Source: Romeriopsis sp046049545 (GTDB lineage: Bacteria > Cyanobacteriota > Cyanobacteriia > Leptolyngbyales > Leptolyngbyaceae). From it: 6,548 nucleotides of DNA. The stretch spans positions 1-6,548 of the forward strand of contig JBJORF010000155.1 of assembly GCA_046049545.1 (NCBI GenBank), read 5' to 3'. Positions 4,726 to 6,548 of this stretch are shown here, piece after piece. Made by a program: the position numbers and the translations under genes. The notes beneath the pieces are model-generated. The model did no database searches, was not told where the DNA came from, and was given only the letters and a program-made list of their open reading frames with translations. The first letter of the stretch is position 1; every line of letters starts with the position of its first letter.

Positions 4726-6165
4726 CTACTCATTCATCTCTTTATAGGTTGCCACCGCAGAAGGTGAAACGCGATTGAGATAACGGAAAATCCAATACTT
4801 AAAGATCGTATCGAGAATCACCGGGAAAGTCGCAATAAACAGGAAAATAAAATTCCGACTCGCGGGTAAACCCAGATGCCCAGCAATCCCTTCCAGCAAA
4901 ACTTCCCAGCCATGGGGTGAGTGAAATCCGACAAAGACATCCGTGAGCAAAATAATTACAAATGCCTTGGCGCTATCACTCAAGCCATAAACCAGTTCAT
5001 TCAAAAAGGATTTGAGAATTGCGACTTCGCGACTGCTATTAATTAAAATCAAACAAAACACCACCAGCCCGGTCAGATCAGCGATCCAATTCTTCACGGC
5101 ATCGGCACTACTACTACTCGATTGATTGGCAATTATGACCGCTTGTTCCCGCAGTGATTGTTCCATGAGTTCCGCCGACATCGGTGCTTCGCCCGTTGCC
5201 TCACTCAACATATTGCGGAATCTCAGACGTTCTTCAAACTGACGCATCGACTGTAAAGCCACGTCTTCCAGTTCTTCATTCAGAAACAATCGCTCCGATC
5301 GTTCCACCGAAAATTGTGTGTTCAGCCATTTCCCCGGCGGCAAATCGTTATCGAGCACCAAGTAACGCACGGTCAATTGTGATAGCAATGTCAAGCTCAC
5401 CAGGAGCAAAATGAACCGAACCGAAACAAAAGTTTTGGCATAGTTAATCCGCTGGTTGCGGGCGGCTTCGACTGCCGCTGCTGGGTCAAGGTCGCGCTGA
5501 AGGCGACCGAGGGTACTGAGGATCGATCGGGGCAAAACTCCCGTTTTATCGGTAATCGATTCCAGATCGGCGTTTTTCTTGATCTGTGAGGCATTAGCTG
5601 CCACTTGGGTTTGGCGCTCGACGAGATTGCGCTGGGCCGCTTTCTGCTGGCGCAGTTCCGCTTTGGTTAATGGCACGCTGGGCAGGGCGGGTTCGACGGG
5701 AATCAGGGCGGTGGGCGCGGATTTTTGCTTGATGGTTTCGTAGCGCTGCCGCACTTCATCGATGAACTTCAGCTTTTCGAGGGTAATCGCCACCCGATCG
5801 CCAGCGGGGGGGAGATAGCGCCCATTCACGGGTGTGGTGTAGCTTTCATCATTCAGTTCGAGGGTCTTGTAGAGCGAAGCGCTGGGATTGGTGATGTCGA
5901 TCGTCGTGCGGCTGGTGCGAAACTCGACCAAGCGGGTGCGCATAATTTTCAGATTGCGGCGCAGTTCGGCTTCAAAGTAGGAGACGGAACTGGCACTGTA
6001 GCTACCGGTGCGTACTTCGATCTTCTCACCCTGAAAATGCTGTTCCTCGATCGCCCGAATTGCGAGCGCCGCATCGTAAGCCTCATCCAAGGCCCGATCG
6101 GGAGTCGTCAAATACCAGCGTTCTGAACGCGAAATCCAGCTTCGCAAGCGAGAAAAGATCACCAT
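4726..6165 (-). CDS. pxcA: Proton extrusion protein PxcA (CemA family)
   Basis: PxcA is a cytoplasmic-membrane protein needed for light-induced, sodium-dependent proton extrusion in cyanobacteria, and is the bacterial relative of chloroplast CemA, which supports inorganic carbon uptake. The protein is 479 residues. A long hydrophilic part (1-245), including a charged, possibly coiled-coil stretch (about 165-200), is followed by the CemA membrane domain. Likely membrane segments lie at about 246-268, 359-377, 399-418 and 436-458. Family hallmarks are SPHGWE (416-421), FPVILDTIFKYWIFRYLNR (447-465) and the VSPS-x-VATYKEMN ending. A run of five serines (349-353) sits in the loop before the second helix. 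The ATG at 6165 gives the natural MVIFSRLRSW start; no strong Shine-Dalgarno is seen. The LCP gene follows 156 bp downstream. The gene is divergent from the P-loop protein gene at the right edge, and a promoter-like pair lies about 100 bp upstream. Confidence 0.96.
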   Translation of the reverse strand: MVIFSRLRSWISRSERWYLTTPDRALDEAYDAALAIRAIEEQHFQGEKIEVRTGSYSASSVSYFEAELRRNLKIMRTRLVEFRTSRTTIDITNPSASLYKTLELNDESYTTPVNGRYLPPAGDRVAITLEKLKFIDEVRQRYETIKQKSAPTALIPVEPALPSVPLTKAELRQQKAAQRNLVERQTQVAANASQIKKNADLESITDKTGVLPRSILSTLGRLQRDLDPAAAVEAARNQRINYAKTFVSVRFILLLVSLTLLSQLTVRYLVLDNDLPPGKWLNTQFSVERSERLFLNEELEDVALQSMRQFEERLRFRNMLSEATGEAPMSAELMEQSLREQAVIIANQSSSSSADAVKNWIADLTGLVVFCLILINSSREVAILKSFLNELVYGLSDSAKAFVIILLTDVFVGFHSPHGWEVLLEGIAGHLGLPASRNFIFLFIATFPVILDTIFKYWIFRYLNRVSPSAVATYKEMNE

Positions 6166-6266
6166 AACAATCGGTTTAGCTCAGCCAACCAGGGAACCTG
6201 GGGCATAGTGGGGGAAGATCGATCGTTGCCGTTGAGTGGCGCGAAGGCAAACATCGATGGACAAAT

Positions 6267-6295
6267 ATTATCCGAGATTGCCATTCGGAGTGCAA
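6267..6295 (-). promoter_or_regulatory. Candidate pxcA promoter
   Basis: Leftward TTGCAC (6290-6295) and GATAAT (6267-6272) are spaced by exactly 17 bp. The -10 matches 5 of 6 and the -35 only 3 of 6. A start near 6260 would give a leader of about 95 nt. It is the best-formed -35/-10 pair in the 6166-6460 intergenic region, in which I see no gene or structured RNA. Confidence 0.35.
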
Positions 6296-6414
6296 TTCCA
6301 GCGGTGAAGATTCCTGAATTGCGGCATGGCCCGCATAAGATTACACGGAAAAGTCGGCCATCGAGCCATTGCTGCGTTACCCTAGAGCCTACGTTCGGTC
6401 ACAGTAGAACCGAT

Positions 6415-6456
6415 GTACGACAATTAGAGTACGATCATCAGAGCACGACAGTAGGG
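6415..6456. repeat. Degenerate 14-bp tandem repeat upstream of the P-loop gene
   Basis: Three adjacent units, GTACGACAATTAGA (6415-6428), GTACGATCATCAGA (6429-6442) and GCACGACAGTAGGG (6443-6456). The first two match at 11 of 14 positions and the third shares the ACGA core. The array ends 4 bp before the ATG at 6461. It may be decayed repeats or tandem binding sites. Confidence 0.5.
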
Positions 6457-6460
6457 CGCA

Positions 6461-6548
6461 ATGGCAGCAATGGGCGGCACTTGGATAGAAGGATCAACCC
6501 GCAGCGGCAAAACAACGCGGCTGGTGCAGTGGTTTGAGCAATGGGCGG
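6461..6548 (+). CDS. P-loop NTPase, N-terminal fragment (runs off right edge)
   Basis: Twenty-nine codons are visible. They encode a Walker A nucleotide-binding loop very near the N-terminus: residues 8-22 read WIEGSTRSGKTTRLV, with GSTRSGKT (11-18) matching GxxxxGK[ST]. A P-loop this close to the start, with the Arg-Ser before the Gly-Lys, resembles the start of helicase-like or recombination ATPases, but the fragment is too short to name a family. An in-frame TAG at 6452-6454 rules out an upstream start, so translation begins at the ATG at 6461 or the ATG at 6470. AGGG (6453-6456) just before 6461 is a weak ribosome-binding site. The gene is divergent from pxcA. Confidence 0.75.
   Translation, partial: MAAMGGTWIEGSTRSGKTTRLVQWFEQWA

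Noticed and set aside
6208..6537. 109-codon open frame on the plus strand
   Set aside because: It crosses the promoter region of pxcA, has no recognisable protein features, and overlaps in another frame the start of the Walker A protein, which is clearly the real gene.

Overview
The window looks like chromosomal DNA of a cyanobacterium. The HIP1 octamer GCGATCGC occurs at least seven times (positions 5, 1607, 2008, 2270, 2607, 2837 and 3727), with many further CGATCG cores. The gene content agrees: a PxcA/CemA-type proton extrusion protein, a cyanobacterial-type DUF3352 membrane protein, an LCP-family protein and HrcA. No mobile element, CRISPR array, tRNA or rRNA was seen. The base composition is moderately GC-rich and even, so the region reads as core chromosome rather than an island. 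The genus cannot be told from the sequence.

Left block (1-1264, all leftward): the N-terminal part of hrcA (heat-shock repressor, cut by the left edge), a single-domain rhodanese-like sulfurtransferase, and a 145-residue protein I do not recognise. The gaps are 85 and 107 bp and contain the most unusual non-coding structure here. There is an exact four-copy 14-bp tandem array just upstream of a TATATT box for the rhodanese gene, and a strong strand-specific RNA hairpin starting immediately after the rhodanese stop codon, before hrcA.

Middle block: a divergent intergenic region (1265-1573) separates the 145-residue gene from a rightward DUF3352 gene (to 3289). That gene converges, with a 41-bp gap, on a leftward LytR-CpsA-Psr (LCP) glycopolymer transferase gene (3331-4569). 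The LCP gene has no ATG start, has a 12-bp coding tandem repeat in its disordered N-terminus, and is preceded by a 23-bp dyad (9-bp arms) that touches a candidate -10 box.

Right block: pxcA (4726-6165, leftward) lies 156 bp upstream of the LCP gene on the same strand. It is divergent from a gene whose first 29 codons (6461 to the right edge) encode a clear Walker A P-loop. Its upstream region carries a degenerate 14-bp tandem repeat.

Functionally, the middle and right genes are mostly envelope or membrane proteins (DUF3352, LCP, PxcA), while the left group combines sulfur transfer and heat-shock control. I see no convincing new multi-gene system. The best leads are the three regulatory-looking repeat and dyad structures and the uncharacterised 145-residue protein.
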